This document shows, piece after piece, positions 11,587-18,358 of a stretch of DNA of 45,721 nt. The position numbers and the translations under genes are program-made. Source of the stretch: Streptococcus pseudopneumoniae. GTDB lineage: Bacteria; Bacillota; Bacilli; Lactobacillales; Streptococcaceae. The stretch lies in assembly GCF_001068775.1 (NCBI RefSeq), contig NZ_JWAJ01000143.1, forward strand, positions 1-45,721, in the 5' to 3' direction. Below the pieces are notes generated by a model, which saw nothing but the letters and a program-made list of their open reading frames with translations, was not told the DNA's origin and did no database searches. Each line of letters begins with the position of its first letter. Position 1 is the first letter of the stretch.

Positions 11587-11680
11587 TGTTTTTGTGATAG
11601 AATATAGGTAGTTATAATCGACAGCAACTAAGAAGCAGTAAAAATATTATTCATAAAATAATTAAGATAAGGGCAATAAA

Positions 11681-12424
11681 ATGACAGAAATTGACAAAAA
11701 GAATTTAAAAAATTATCTTTATTGTACATTTGGAATTACTTATATAGCTTGGGGGATTCTTGCCATCTTTACGCAATCTCATATTTTTGGAATAGAAACG
11801 ATTATAGGAAGAACTTTACATATAGTAGGTGCACTTGGACCAGCTATTGCAAGTGGCTTTTATTTGAAAAGGAATAATATAAAATTTAAACATTTTGTAT
11901 TTAGTAAGAAAGAAAATAGTAGTATTTATTTCATCATTCATTTGTTAGCAATTTTGATACTATTTTCTGTATCTTCCTTAGAATTAAATGAAGTATCAAT
12001 TTATCTGATGCCATTATTCTTTATACAACTAATTTTTTTTGGTGGTGGACATGAAGAATTAGGATGGAGAGGAATATTACAACCCTTACTTGATAAAAAA
12101 TATACTTATTGGCAATCTAATTTGATTGTAGGATCAATTTGGGGAATATGGCATCTGCCTTTATGGTTTATAGTTGGAGAAAGGCATCAAGGATTTCCTT
12201 TCATTTTATTTTTTATATATACATTATTTTTAAGTTTTGTTTTTAGGCTTCTTTACCGTCAAACGAAATCTGTGGGATACTGTATATTATTTCATGCGTT
12301 CGCAAATTTGTTAAATCTCTATTTTGTGTTAAAAATTAATGTTATTTTTATTATCATTTTTATTGGTTATTTAATTTATACTATATTTGCGAGTACTAGA
12401 ATTAGTAAGGAAACAACATTTTAA
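11681..12424 (+). CDS. CPBP-family (CAAX/Abi-like) intramembrane metalloprotease
   Basis: A very hydrophobic 247-residue membrane protein. It has the three CPBP motifs: HEELGWRG (the EExxxR glutamates near residue 124), WGIWHLPLW, and FHAFANLL with the second metal-binding histidine. Such proteins are intramembrane proteases; in lactic acid bacteria they often give self-immunity to bacteriocins or have unknown roles. No bacteriocin gene is visible nearby. Base composition is markedly AT-rich compared with the genes to the left. The last 71 bases of its frame region (12339-12409) recur exactly at 13404-13474. Confidence 0.9.
   Translation: MTEIDKKNLKNYLYCTFGITYIAWGILAIFTQSHIFGIETIIGRTLHIVGALGPAIASGFYLKRNNIKFKHFVFSKKENSSIYFIIHLLAILILFSVSSLELNEVSIYLMPLFFIQLIFFGGGHEELGWRGILQPLLDKKYTYWQSNLIVGSIWGIWHLPLWFIVGERHQGFPFILFFIYTLFLSFVFRLLYRQTKSVGYCILFHAFANLLNLYFVLKINVIFIIIFIGYLIYTIFASTRISKETTF
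12339..12409 (+). repeat. 71-bp direct repeat, copy 1 (3' end of the CPBP gene)
   Basis: This stretch is identical, base for base, to 13404-13474. Here it encodes the last membrane segment of the CPBP protein. In copy 2 it has no gene around it. The two copies are 1,065 bases apart and bracket the nucleotidyltransferase-like gene and the truncated paralogue. Confidence 0.95.
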
Positions 12425-12622
12425 AATTTAGATCAGGATATCCTTTATTGAAGGTAACAATCGGTCTATCTAGATAATCGATGTTAAAGAATTTTCTGTT
12501 GTAATTTCAAGTGGAATGATGAATATCGTTTCTTTTGGAACTAGCGAAAATCTTTCCGTTCCACAGTATCATTTTAAAATGATTTTCATTGCCTTTTGTT
12601 TATTAGTACAAAAAAATATTAT

Positions 12623-12654
12623 CACATGTCGAATGTGTAAGCTTGTTAGTGAAA
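12623..12654 (+). repeat. Decayed copy of the rlmCD 3' end
   Basis: The bases spell HVECVSLLVK in one frame, the same peptide as the RlmCD carboxyl terminus ([11 protein letters not shown]). The nucleotide sequence differs from the real gene end by several substitutions but closely matches the second echo at 17281. No methyltransferase frame exists upstream, so this is a remnant. Confidence 0.7.
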
Positions 12655-12689
12655 TGTGGATAATCGTTCAAAAATCAGAAGGACTAGAG

Positions 12690-12851
12690 ATGTATATGTT
12701 GGAATTATATCAAAATCCTTCTTATAAAGATCTAGTCGTATTTGGGTCCTTAAAAGAAGGAAAAGAATTTGTATCCAAAATAACTGGATATACTCTAGAA
12801 AATGAAGATGATTTTGTTCAAGGTAATAAAGTAGAAATAAAGAACATTTAG
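12690..12851 (+). pseudogene. Truncated paralogue of the 188-aa protein at 19151
   Basis: With the ATG at 12690 (AGAAGGA at 12677-12683) this encodes 53 residues. The first about 40, from LELYQNPSYKDLV to GYTLENEDDF, align with the N-terminus of the intact protein encoded at 19151-19717. After that the similarity stops and the frame ends. It is best read as a 5' fragment left by deletion or recombination. The frame extends upstream to 12516, but that part includes the rlmCD-tail echo and is not conserved. Confidence 0.7.
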
Positions 12852-12871
12852 ATGAAAGGTTTAGAGTAAAC

Positions 12872-13363
12872 ATGAGTCTCTTATTTGAAGAATTTAAAAC
12901 CATTTGTTTCCATTTAAATCGAGTCGGAATTACACCGACACTGATGGGTTCTTTGGGATTGGAGTTTAGAACGAAAGAAAATTGGGGGCCGTCTGACATT
13001 GACATTCATGTGCCTGGTGACCCTAGAGGTTGGGAAGCACCTGATCATCTCAGAATTTATGACTGGGACAAGATAATGAAAGTGATGAAAGACTTAGGCT
13101 ACGTCTTAATAGATATTCATGAGCATGAATTCAAAAAGGATCGAGTGAGTGTTGAATTTGGAAGTATCGATTCCTTACTTGATTTTGCAGGAGTTTCGGA
13201 ATCGGATATAGAGCTTATTCACATTGAAGGCATCACTTTTCGTCTTCCAAGTCTGGAGCAGTATCTAAGTATTTACAAAGCTTCTTCTCAAGACTCCTAT
13301 CGAAATGATCACAATAACAATAAGGATTTTAAAAAGATCGAGTGGCTGGAAAGACATTTGTAA
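12872..13363 (+). CDS. Nucleotidyltransferase-fold protein
   Basis: A 163-residue protein with the minimal nucleotidyltransferase signature: GSLGLE near residue 26 followed by SDIDIHV near residue 42 (G-S ... D-x-D), and a later acidic residue in 'VSVEFGS'. Proteins of this kind include lincosamide and aminoglycoside nucleotidyltransferases and many of unknown substrate. The length suits a stand-alone domain. ATG 12872 is preceded by a weak AAAGG. No promoter stands out. It lies between the two copies of the 71-bp direct repeat, so it may have entered with that duplication. Confidence 0.7.
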   Translation: MSLLFEEFKTICFHLNRVGITPTLMGSLGLEFRTKENWGPSDIDIHVPGDPRGWEAPDHLRIYDWDKIMKVMKDLGYVLIDIHEHEFKKDRVSVEFGSIDSLLDFAGVSESDIELIHIEGITFRLPSLEQYLSIYKASSQDSYRNDHNNNKDFKKIEWLERHL

Positions 13364-13403
13364 ATTATCATATGAAAAGTAGTAAGTTGTAAGACTGGCT
13401 GCT

Positions 13404-13474
13404 ATGTTATTTTTATTATCATTTTTATTGGTTATTTAATTTATACTATATTTGCGAGTACTAGAATTAGTAAG
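13404..13474 (+). repeat. 71-bp direct repeat, copy 2
   Basis: Exact copy of 12339-12409, here detached from its gene and joined directly to the 5'-truncated VOC fragment. The perfect identity in a non-coding setting suggests the duplication is recent. Confidence 0.95.
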
Positions 13475-13479
13475 AAAAA

Positions 13480-13623
13480 GCAGGTGGAAAAATTGTAAAA
13501 GAGCCACAGGGACTTTTCTGGGGTGGATATCACGTATATTTTTCGGATTTAGATGGATATTATTGGGAAGTTTCTTGGGGACCCAATTTTCAATTTGATG
13601 AAAATGGACTATTGAAATTTTAG
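13480..13623 (+). pseudogene. 3' fragment of a VOC (glyoxalase/bleomycin-resistance) family gene
   Basis: An uninterrupted frame of 47 codons plus stop reads AGGKIVKEPQGLFWGGY, then HVYFSDLDGYYWEVSW. This is the typical last part of a VOC-superfamily protein, with the metal-binding glutamate in 'YYWEV'. No start codon or first half is present: the frame is cut where the 71-bp repeat begins. It is the remains of a gene whose 5' half was replaced. Confidence 0.8.
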
Positions 13624-13644
13624 TAATTAAGGGAGATAGCAAAA

Positions 13645-13965
13645 ATGGCTTCAAGTAAAGAATATTTAGATTTCATTTTAGAACAATTGTCCGAGTTGGA
13701 AGAAATATCATATAGAGCAATGATGGGGGAATACATAATTTATTATCGAGGGAAAATAATGGGTGGAATTTATGATGATAGATTTTTAGTGAAGCCTGTC
13801 AAATCTGCAATAGCGTATATGTCGAATGTAGAATACGAATTGCCGTATGAAGGTGCAAAGGAAATGCTATTGGTAGATGATGTTGACAACAAAGAATATT
13901 TAACCGGCTTATTTAATTCAATGCATGATGAGTTACCTGCAACAAAACCAAAGAAAAAGAAATAA
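13645..13965 (+). CDS. TfoX N-terminal domain protein
   Basis: A 106-residue protein with the TfoX/Sxy N-terminal fold, seen in 'YRAMMGEYIIYYRGKIMGG' and 'DDRFLVKP'. The lysine-rich end PKKKK is typical of stand-alone members. Despite the family name, stand-alone proteins in Firmicutes have no proven competence role. The ATG is preceded by GGGAGAT. It lies 21 bases after the VOC remnant and may once have shared a transcript with it. Confidence 0.8.
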   Translation: MASSKEYLDFILEQLSELEEISYRAMMGEYIIYYRGKIMGGIYDDRFLVKPVKSAIAYMSNVEYELPYEGAKEMLLVDDVDNKEYLTGLFNSMHDELPATKPKKKK

Positions 13966-13995
13966 TAAAATCTCAGTTTATCTAGGTAATACTAT

Positions 13996-14022
13996 TTAAC
14001 GATAACCTTATGCTATCGTTAA
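13996..14022 (+). terminator. Possible terminator after the TfoX-N gene
   Basis: TTAACGATA (13996-14004) pairs with TATCGTTAA (14014-14022). The following bases are A-rich, not T-rich, on this strand, so termination would be weak. Confidence 0.4.
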
Positions 14023-14059
14023 AAAGTTTATAGAACAGACAAGACTACCTGGCATAATT

Positions 14060-14270
14060 AGTGTTCGCTCGTTTCATGTTGAGGTCGTATCACTGCTTGT
14101 CCGAGCTGAGGCATCAGCGAAGTAGAAGTAGATGCTCCGCCCATGGGATAGTACTTGTAGAATGAGGAGGGAAACCGACGAAATGATACGGTAAGTCCGA
14201 ACCGCTGAGTGCGTGGCTCTGCTCTTCCGATCTGAGACAGCGAAAAGTAGAAGGGGATGGTATTGGTATC
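14060..14270 (+). ncRNA. Candidate structured RNA in a GC-rich, gene-free stretch
   Basis: Between the TfoX-N and AAC-like genes lie about 370 bases without a gene. The part from 14060 to 14270 is about half G+C, while both flanks are strongly AT-rich. Pairings visible in order are GCTCG 14067-14071 with CGAGC 14102-14106, GCATC 14111-14115 with GATGC 14131-14135, ACCG 14174-14177 with CGGT 14189-14192, and CGCTG 14203-14207 with CAGCG 14238-14242. A 40-base motif occurs twice (about 14092-14135 and 14219-14261). I could not assign it to a known RNA family. Part of it also resembles sequencing-adapter sequence. Confidence 0.35.
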
Positions 14271-14338
14271 AATCAATGAGTAACAAAGGAACAGCATGAT
14301 TCGTAACATTTGCTTGTAATTTGCGGAGGAACATCAAT

Positions 14339-14767
14339 ATGGATGGAATAACAAAAGATTCTATAAAAACGGCTAAACTAATGAAACAATTATGGCCCCA
14401 ATTGACCGATAAAGAAGCTATTGATGAAGTGAAAAAATATACGAATGGCAAAAATACTGCAATCTTTACTGAAGTTGAAGGTGACACAATTGTAGGTCTA
14501 GCACTATGTTCACTCAGATTTGATTATGTTGAAGGTTGTAAATATAGTCCTGTTGGATTCTTAGAAGGGATTATTGTCGACGAGGAATATCGTTTAAAGG
14601 ATATTGCTAAAAATCTCTGTACAAAATGTGAGGAATGGGCGAAAAATAAAGGATGTAAGGAATTTGCAAGTGACTGTACTTTAACGAATACGGATTCTAT
14701 AGGATTTCATCTCAATATTGGATTTCAGGAGGCAAATAGAATTATTCATTTTAAGAAGAAATTATAA
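14339..14767 (+). CDS. AAC(6')-like aminoglycoside N-acetyltransferase homologue
   Basis: A 142-residue GNAT protein that aligns with the chromosomal AAC(6')-Ig/Ih-type aminoglycoside 6'-N-acetyltransferases. Shared landmarks are a YxxG segment then SPVGFLEGIIV, EWAKNKGCKEFASD, and the end IIHFKKKL. The usual acetyl-CoA loop R-x-x-G-x-A reads R85-L-K-D88-I-A90, so the glycine that contacts the pyrophosphate is aspartate. It may be weak, altered or inactive. ATG 14339 has GCGGAGGA at 14323-14330; a TTG at 14321 is a poorer start. Whether it modifies any aminoglycoside cannot be judged here. Confidence 0.75.
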   Translation: MDGITKDSIKTAKLMKQLWPQLTDKEAIDEVKKYTNGKNTAIFTEVEGDTIVGLALCSLRFDYVEGCKYSPVGFLEGIIVDEEYRLKDIAKNLCTKCEEWAKNKGCKEFASDCTLTNTDSIGFHLNIGFQEANRIIHFKKKL

Positions 14768-14824
14768 TTTAGAAACGTGAATAAACTTGTTTAAACTTTA
14801 TGTATCTTTAGAAAGCGTGAAAGA

Positions 14825-15433
14825 TTGGACGAACAAATTTTTTTGATGGGTGGAAATCCGCCGATAAAGAACCATACGATTGTTAATAAAATTATGTCAT
14901 CAAGGAAGATCGAAAGAATTGTCATTTTTACAGTTTATCGAGAAAATTGGCAACCCTATATGAAAAAGTACACGGAAGTTTTCCAAAGCCATTTTTCTAA
15001 CCTAAACACTGATTACTTACTCTTGGACATTGAGCAGATTAATTTTGGTAGCTATCTAGATGCTGATGTCATCATTATCGGTGGTGGAAATACGGAAAAG
15101 TATTTAGCTACTTACGTCAATCAGCAGTTCAAAAATTATATCGATCGTATGCTGAATAAAGGGGCGAAAGTTATAGGGTTTTCTGCAGGAGCCCTATTAT
15201 TAGGAAAAAAAGTCTATGTTTCACCTAATGATAATTCAGATCATCAGATAAAGATAAAAAATGGATTAGGACTCTTTAATCAGTTTTTAATTAGTGTCCA
15301 TTATGATTCATGGAATGATAAAGCTAATAAGGATAGAGCTGAAGAACTCGTTAATGTTCCCATAATTTCACTAAATGATCATTCCTGTCTTGTATTGGAT
15401 AAACTTGGAAATATCATAGAGAAAATTGACTAG
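14825..15433 (+). CDS. Peptidase S51-family (peptidase E-like) protein
   Basis: A 202-residue protein of the S51 family, related to aspartyl dipeptidase and cyanophycinase in the class I glutamine-amidotransferase-like fold. The nucleophile elbow GFSAGA places the serine at residue 120. The glycine-rich IIIGGGNTEKYL before it is a family hallmark. A histidine in 'ISVHYDSW' may complete the site. The start is probably TTG 14825, because the frame is closed upstream and the IFLMGGNP opening is conserved; an internal ATG would remove it. The substrate is unknown. Confidence 0.8.
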   Translation: MDEQIFLMGGNPPIKNHTIVNKIMSSRKIERIVIFTVYRENWQPYMKKYTEVFQSHFSNLNTDYLLLDIEQINFGSYLDADVIIIGGGNTEKYLATYVNQQFKNYIDRMLNKGAKVIGFSAGALLLGKKVYVSPNDNSDHQIKIKNGLGLFNQFLISVHYDSWNDKANKDRAEELVNVPIISLNDHSCLVLDKLGNIIEKID

Positions 15434-15539
15434 TTTTAATCATGCGAATCTGAATCTACGAAACTAAAGTATTGATGAACTGGATAGGTTACTAGTGAAA
15501 ACTGCAAAAAGTGTTGTGAAATGAATCGGAGAGTGCTTG

Positions 15540-16430
15540 ATGGATTTTAGTAGTAAGATAGCCATAAATAAAGGCTGGTCAGATGATAAAAAATATTGTG
15601 TGACAGATCAAAATCAGCAAAAATATTTCTTGCGTGTTTCTGATAAGGAGAAGTTAGATTCTAAAAAATTTGAATTTGATATGATGGAGAAAGTAGCTTT
15701 TCTTGGAGTTCCAATGTGTAGACCAATTAGCATAGAACTCTGCGATGATGGTGTACATTCTTTACACGAATGGATAGACGGGAAAGATGCAAGAGAAACC
15801 ATTTTAACTGTTTCAAAAGAACAACAATACACTTACGGAGTAGAAGCAGGAAGCATCCTTCAAAAAATTCATTCACTCTCTTTAACAGAAGTTCGTGAAG
15901 ATTGGGAATCCTTTTTTAATCAAAAAATTGATGACAAAATCGCAAAATACAAAGAATGTCCCGTCCAATATGAAAATGGTCAGATCTTTATTGATTTTTT
16001 AAATGCAAATCGAGAATTGTTAAAAGATAGACCTCAGGTCTTCCAACATGGAGATTATCATATCGGGAATTTCATGATTGGTGAAGATCGTAAAATTTAT
16101 GTCATTGACTTTGATCGATTTGACCTTGGAGATCCTTGGGAGGAATTCAATCGTATTGTATGGTCTGCTCAAGTTTCACCTTCTTTTGCCTCTGGTATGA
16201 TAGATGGATATTTTGATCATAAGGTTCCAGATTTATTTTGGAAACTTCTTGCTATCTATATTGTAAATAACATAGTTGGTGCTCTTCCATGGTCTGTTCC
16301 TTACGGAGTTGAAGAAATATCAGTAATGCAAAATCAAGCTAAGGAAATTTTAGAATGGTATGATGATATGAAGCAAATCATTCCTAGTTGGTATTTGATT
16401 GAGAAAAAGTTGAATAATAAAAGAGTTTAA
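15540..16430 (+). CDS. Aminoglycoside phosphotransferase (APH)-family protein
   Basis: A 296-residue kinase-like protein. The catalytic loop HGDYHIGN runs from H170 to N177 and the metal-binding DFDRFD begins at D190, the two signature motifs of the APH/choline-kinase fold. 'FLRVSDKEKLD' holds the expected ATP-binding lysine region. It could phosphorylate an antibiotic or a small alcohol or amine metabolite; the sequence alone does not decide. The start at ATG 15540 is supported by GGAGAG (15528-15533). It is the third protein with an aminoglycoside-modifying fold in about 3.6 kb. Confidence 0.8.
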   Translation: MDFSSKIAINKGWSDDKKYCVTDQNQQKYFLRVSDKEKLDSKKFEFDMMEKVAFLGVPMCRPISIELCDDGVHSLHEWIDGKDARETILTVSKEQQYTYGVEAGSILQKIHSLSLTEVREDWESFFNQKIDDKIAKYKECPVQYENGQIFIDFLNANRELLKDRPQVFQHGDYHIGNFMIGEDRKIYVIDFDRFDLGDPWEEFNRIVWSAQVSPSFASGMIDGYFDHKVPDLFWKLLAIYIVNNIVGALPWSVPYGVEEISVMQNQAKEILEWYDDMKQIIPSWYLIEKKLNNKRV

Positions 16431-16547
16431 ATATCAATTTGAAAAAATGTCAAGATTATTTGCTCATATTATAACGAATTCAATTCTTTATTAATACCTA
16501 TCGAGAAATATCTTGAAAATTGGGATGTTGTTTCGGGTTCAAGTTAC

Positions 16548-17165
16548 ATGAAAGAATATATTTTAAATTTAGAAAAAGAATTCTCTTTAATAGAAAATGG
16601 ATTTAAGGAAGAAGAGAAAAGAGCTCTTGCTGACTATCAATCAAACGATAATGCGTATACCAAAGAATTAGCATTTTTAGCCTTTAAATCCAATGTATAT
16701 CAAGTTAGAATGTACAGTGTATTTCTCTTTGGATATTTGTCATCGTATGAAGAAATTTTGATCTTCATGAGGGATGAGGTTTCAAAAGATGACAATTGGA
16801 GAGTTCAAGAAGTATTAGCAAAAGCATTTGATGAATTTTGTAATCAAACAGGTTATGAAAAATCTCTTCCGGTTATTGACGACTGGCTACAAAATAATAA
16901 TCCAAATGTCAGAAGAGCTGTTACAGAAGGTTTGAGAATATGGACGAGTAGACCATATTTCAAGGACAATCCAGATGAAGCTATTAAACGAATCGCAACA
17001 TTAAAAGAAGATTCTAGTGAATATGTTAGAAAATCAGTCGGCAATTCTTTGAGGGATATTAGCAAAAAATTTCCAGAGTTAATTAAAGAAGAACTTGATG
17101 GTTGGGATGTTAAGAGTAAAGAGATTCAACAAGTATTCAAACTGGCAAGTAAATTTATAAAATGA
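16548..17165 (+). CDS. AlkD-like DNA alkylation repair protein
   Basis: A 205-residue helical (HEAT-like repeat) protein of the DNA alkylation repair family, which binds DNA and in some members removes alkylated bases. Typical repeat motifs are 'NWRVQEVLAKAFDEFC', 'NPNVRRAVTEGLRIW' and 'SEYVRKSVGNSLRDISK'. The ATG at 16548 has no good ribosome site. The same frame is open about 100 bases upstream but offers no ATG, GTG or TTG, so the true N-terminus may be damaged or expression weak. Confidence 0.75.
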   Translation: MKEYILNLEKEFSLIENGFKEEEKRALADYQSNDNAYTKELAFLAFKSNVYQVRMYSVFLFGYLSSYEEILIFMRDEVSKDDNWRVQEVLAKAFDEFCNQTGYEKSLPVIDDWLQNNNPNVRRAVTEGLRIWTSRPYFKDNPDEAIKRIATLKEDSSEYVRKSVGNSLRDISKKFPELIKEELDGWDVKSKEIQQVFKLASKFIK

Positions 17166-17280
17166 TAATTCTAAACTATAAAGTTAAAAAATGGTAACTA
17201 TAAAATAGTTTCATTCTAAAGTTTAATTTTAAACAATAACTCAGTTGCTTTCGTTCTATAATATAGAAGTTTACTAGCAC

Positions 17281-17356
17281 CACATGTTGAGTGTGTAAGT
17301 TTGTTAGTGAAAGCATAGCAACCTTTAAATAAAAATTATTGATTGCAAGTTTTTTT
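17281..17356 (+). repeat. Decayed copy of the rlmCD 3' end and its terminator
   Basis: Over about 43 bases this matches the end of rlmCD (11498-11540) at roughly five positions in six and encodes HVECVSLLVKA followed by TAG. Further on, TTGATTGCAAG and a T-run echo the rlmCD terminator. No gene body precedes it. Confidence 0.75.
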
Positions 17357-17566
17357 GATGTATGGAAGGGACGTATCATAGAAACAGTTTTTGTTGATAG
17401 TGTTTATTTAATATATTTATAGGCTGTTAATCTACTTCCGTAATGTCTAAGGAAACAAACTAATTTTGATATTAAGAAGCTTTATGGAAGAAAGTCTGAT
17501 TGAAGGACTGTAGTAGAATGGCAAAGGGTTTTGACTCAGAGAAGCAGTCTTTTGTTGTTTTAGTGC

Positions 17567-17575
17567 TATAATGTA
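17567..17575 (+). promoter_or_regulatory. Extended -10 promoter of the nuclease-like pair
   Basis: TGC directly followed by TATAAT gives an extended -10 element about 30 bases before the start codon at 17604. No convincing -35 is seen, which is common when TGn is present. Confidence 0.5.
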
Positions 17576-17603
17576 GAAAATTCTATATTAAGAGGTAAGA
17601 AGT

Positions 17604-18353
17604 ATGGAAAACAATAACAGTCAAGGATTGACATTGACTGATTTAGTATTCTCTCTATACTGTTACAGAATGGGAAGAGAAAATGTTATCAATAGTAAGA
17701 TTTTAAAAAATATTAAAGTAAAAGGAAAAAATATTGAACACAGGATAGATGTCTATGTTGAATTTGTTCAAATGAATAATTTAGAACGAACGATTATTAA
17801 AACCATAGACAGTAAAAATGTAAAAGCGAAAGATGTGTGGCAGTTTGATAATCTATTAAAAGATTTAGATTTCTTCCCTAAAGGAATCTTATATTTTAAT
17901 AATAAAATAGATGAAGATGCATTGAAAATCGCAAAAAAAAGAAATATTCAAGTAATACATTTTGACGTTATAGAAGAAACAATAAGGAATGTGAGCCAAA
18001 CTCTTGATCTAATTTTACCTGATAGAAACGTTATAGGAGATCCATTTTGGGTTTTGATGAAGGTTAAAAATCGGACCAAAGATAACACAGGAGATTATTT
18101 TGGTCTAGAGGATTCTATACCACTTTTTACATCAAAGAAACTTGCTGATGCACTATGCAAAAGGAACCCAGATTTTGCTGTCTTTGGTCTTTCTCAACAT
18201 CACTTATCTATCTTGATTTCTTTTGTAGAAAACGGTTTTTTGCCAGAATTAGGTATTGTGTGTCCAAGCAAACAAACATCTTCAACAATAGATTATAATG
18301 GAGTAATGTATAAAATTGGATGTAAAAATCTTAAAGAAATATATATGAAGTGA
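17604..18353 (+). CDS. PD-(D/E)XK nuclease-like protein, first of a tandem pair
   Basis: A 249-residue protein. The N-terminal half looks like an Mrr-type nuclease fold, with RID at residue 49 and I-D69-S-K71-N, i.e. D ... D-x-K in place of the more usual D ... E-x-K. The C-terminal half from about residue 144 begins GDPFWVLM and includes 'PLFTSKKLADAL' and 'FGLSQHHLSIL'. The next gene's protein carries the same two-part layout. I do not recognise the second domain. It has its own extended -10 promoter and AGAGG before the ATG. Its stop overlaps the start region of the partner. A role in restricting foreign DNA is inference. Confidence 0.65.
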   Translation: MENNNSQGLTLTDLVFSLYCYRMGRENVINSKILKNIKVKGKNIEHRIDVYVEFVQMNNLERTIIKTIDSKNVKAKDVWQFDNLLKDLDFFPKGILYFNNKIDEDALKIAKKRNIQVIHFDVIEETIRNVSQTLDLILPDRNVIGDPFWVLMKVKNRTKDNTGDYFGLEDSIPLFTSKKLADALCKRNPDFAVFGLSQHHLSILISFVENGFLPELGIVCPSKQTSSTIDYNGVMYKIGCKNLKEIYMK

Positions 18354-18358
18354 TCCCG

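Larger units (their letters stand above)
17166..17603 (+). other. Gene-free spacer with rlmCD remnant and promoter
   Basis: About 440 AT-rich bases without a credible gene. It contains a decayed rlmCD 3' end plus terminator (17281-17356), a TATAAT-like site near 17258, and close to its end an extended -10 (TGCTATAAT, 17567-17575) followed by AAGAGGTAAG, which serves the nuclease-like gene at 17604. Confidence 0.7.

Noticed and set aside
14160..14215. Cobalamin-riboswitch-like wording (GGGAAACCG ... GGTAAGTCCG)
   Set aside because: The B12-box and the ordered core motifs are missing and the downstream gene is not a cobalamin gene.
14058..14309. 83-codon minus-strand frame across the GC-rich stretch
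   Set aside because: No ribosome site, no similarity I recognise, and it crosses the start region of the AAC-like gene; the GC richness explains the absence of stop codons.
17748..17815. First nuclease-like protein read as catalytically dead
   Set aside because: At first the E-x-K seemed lost, but I-D69-S-K71-N aligns with I-E-C-K-N, so a D-x-K form of the motif is kept.
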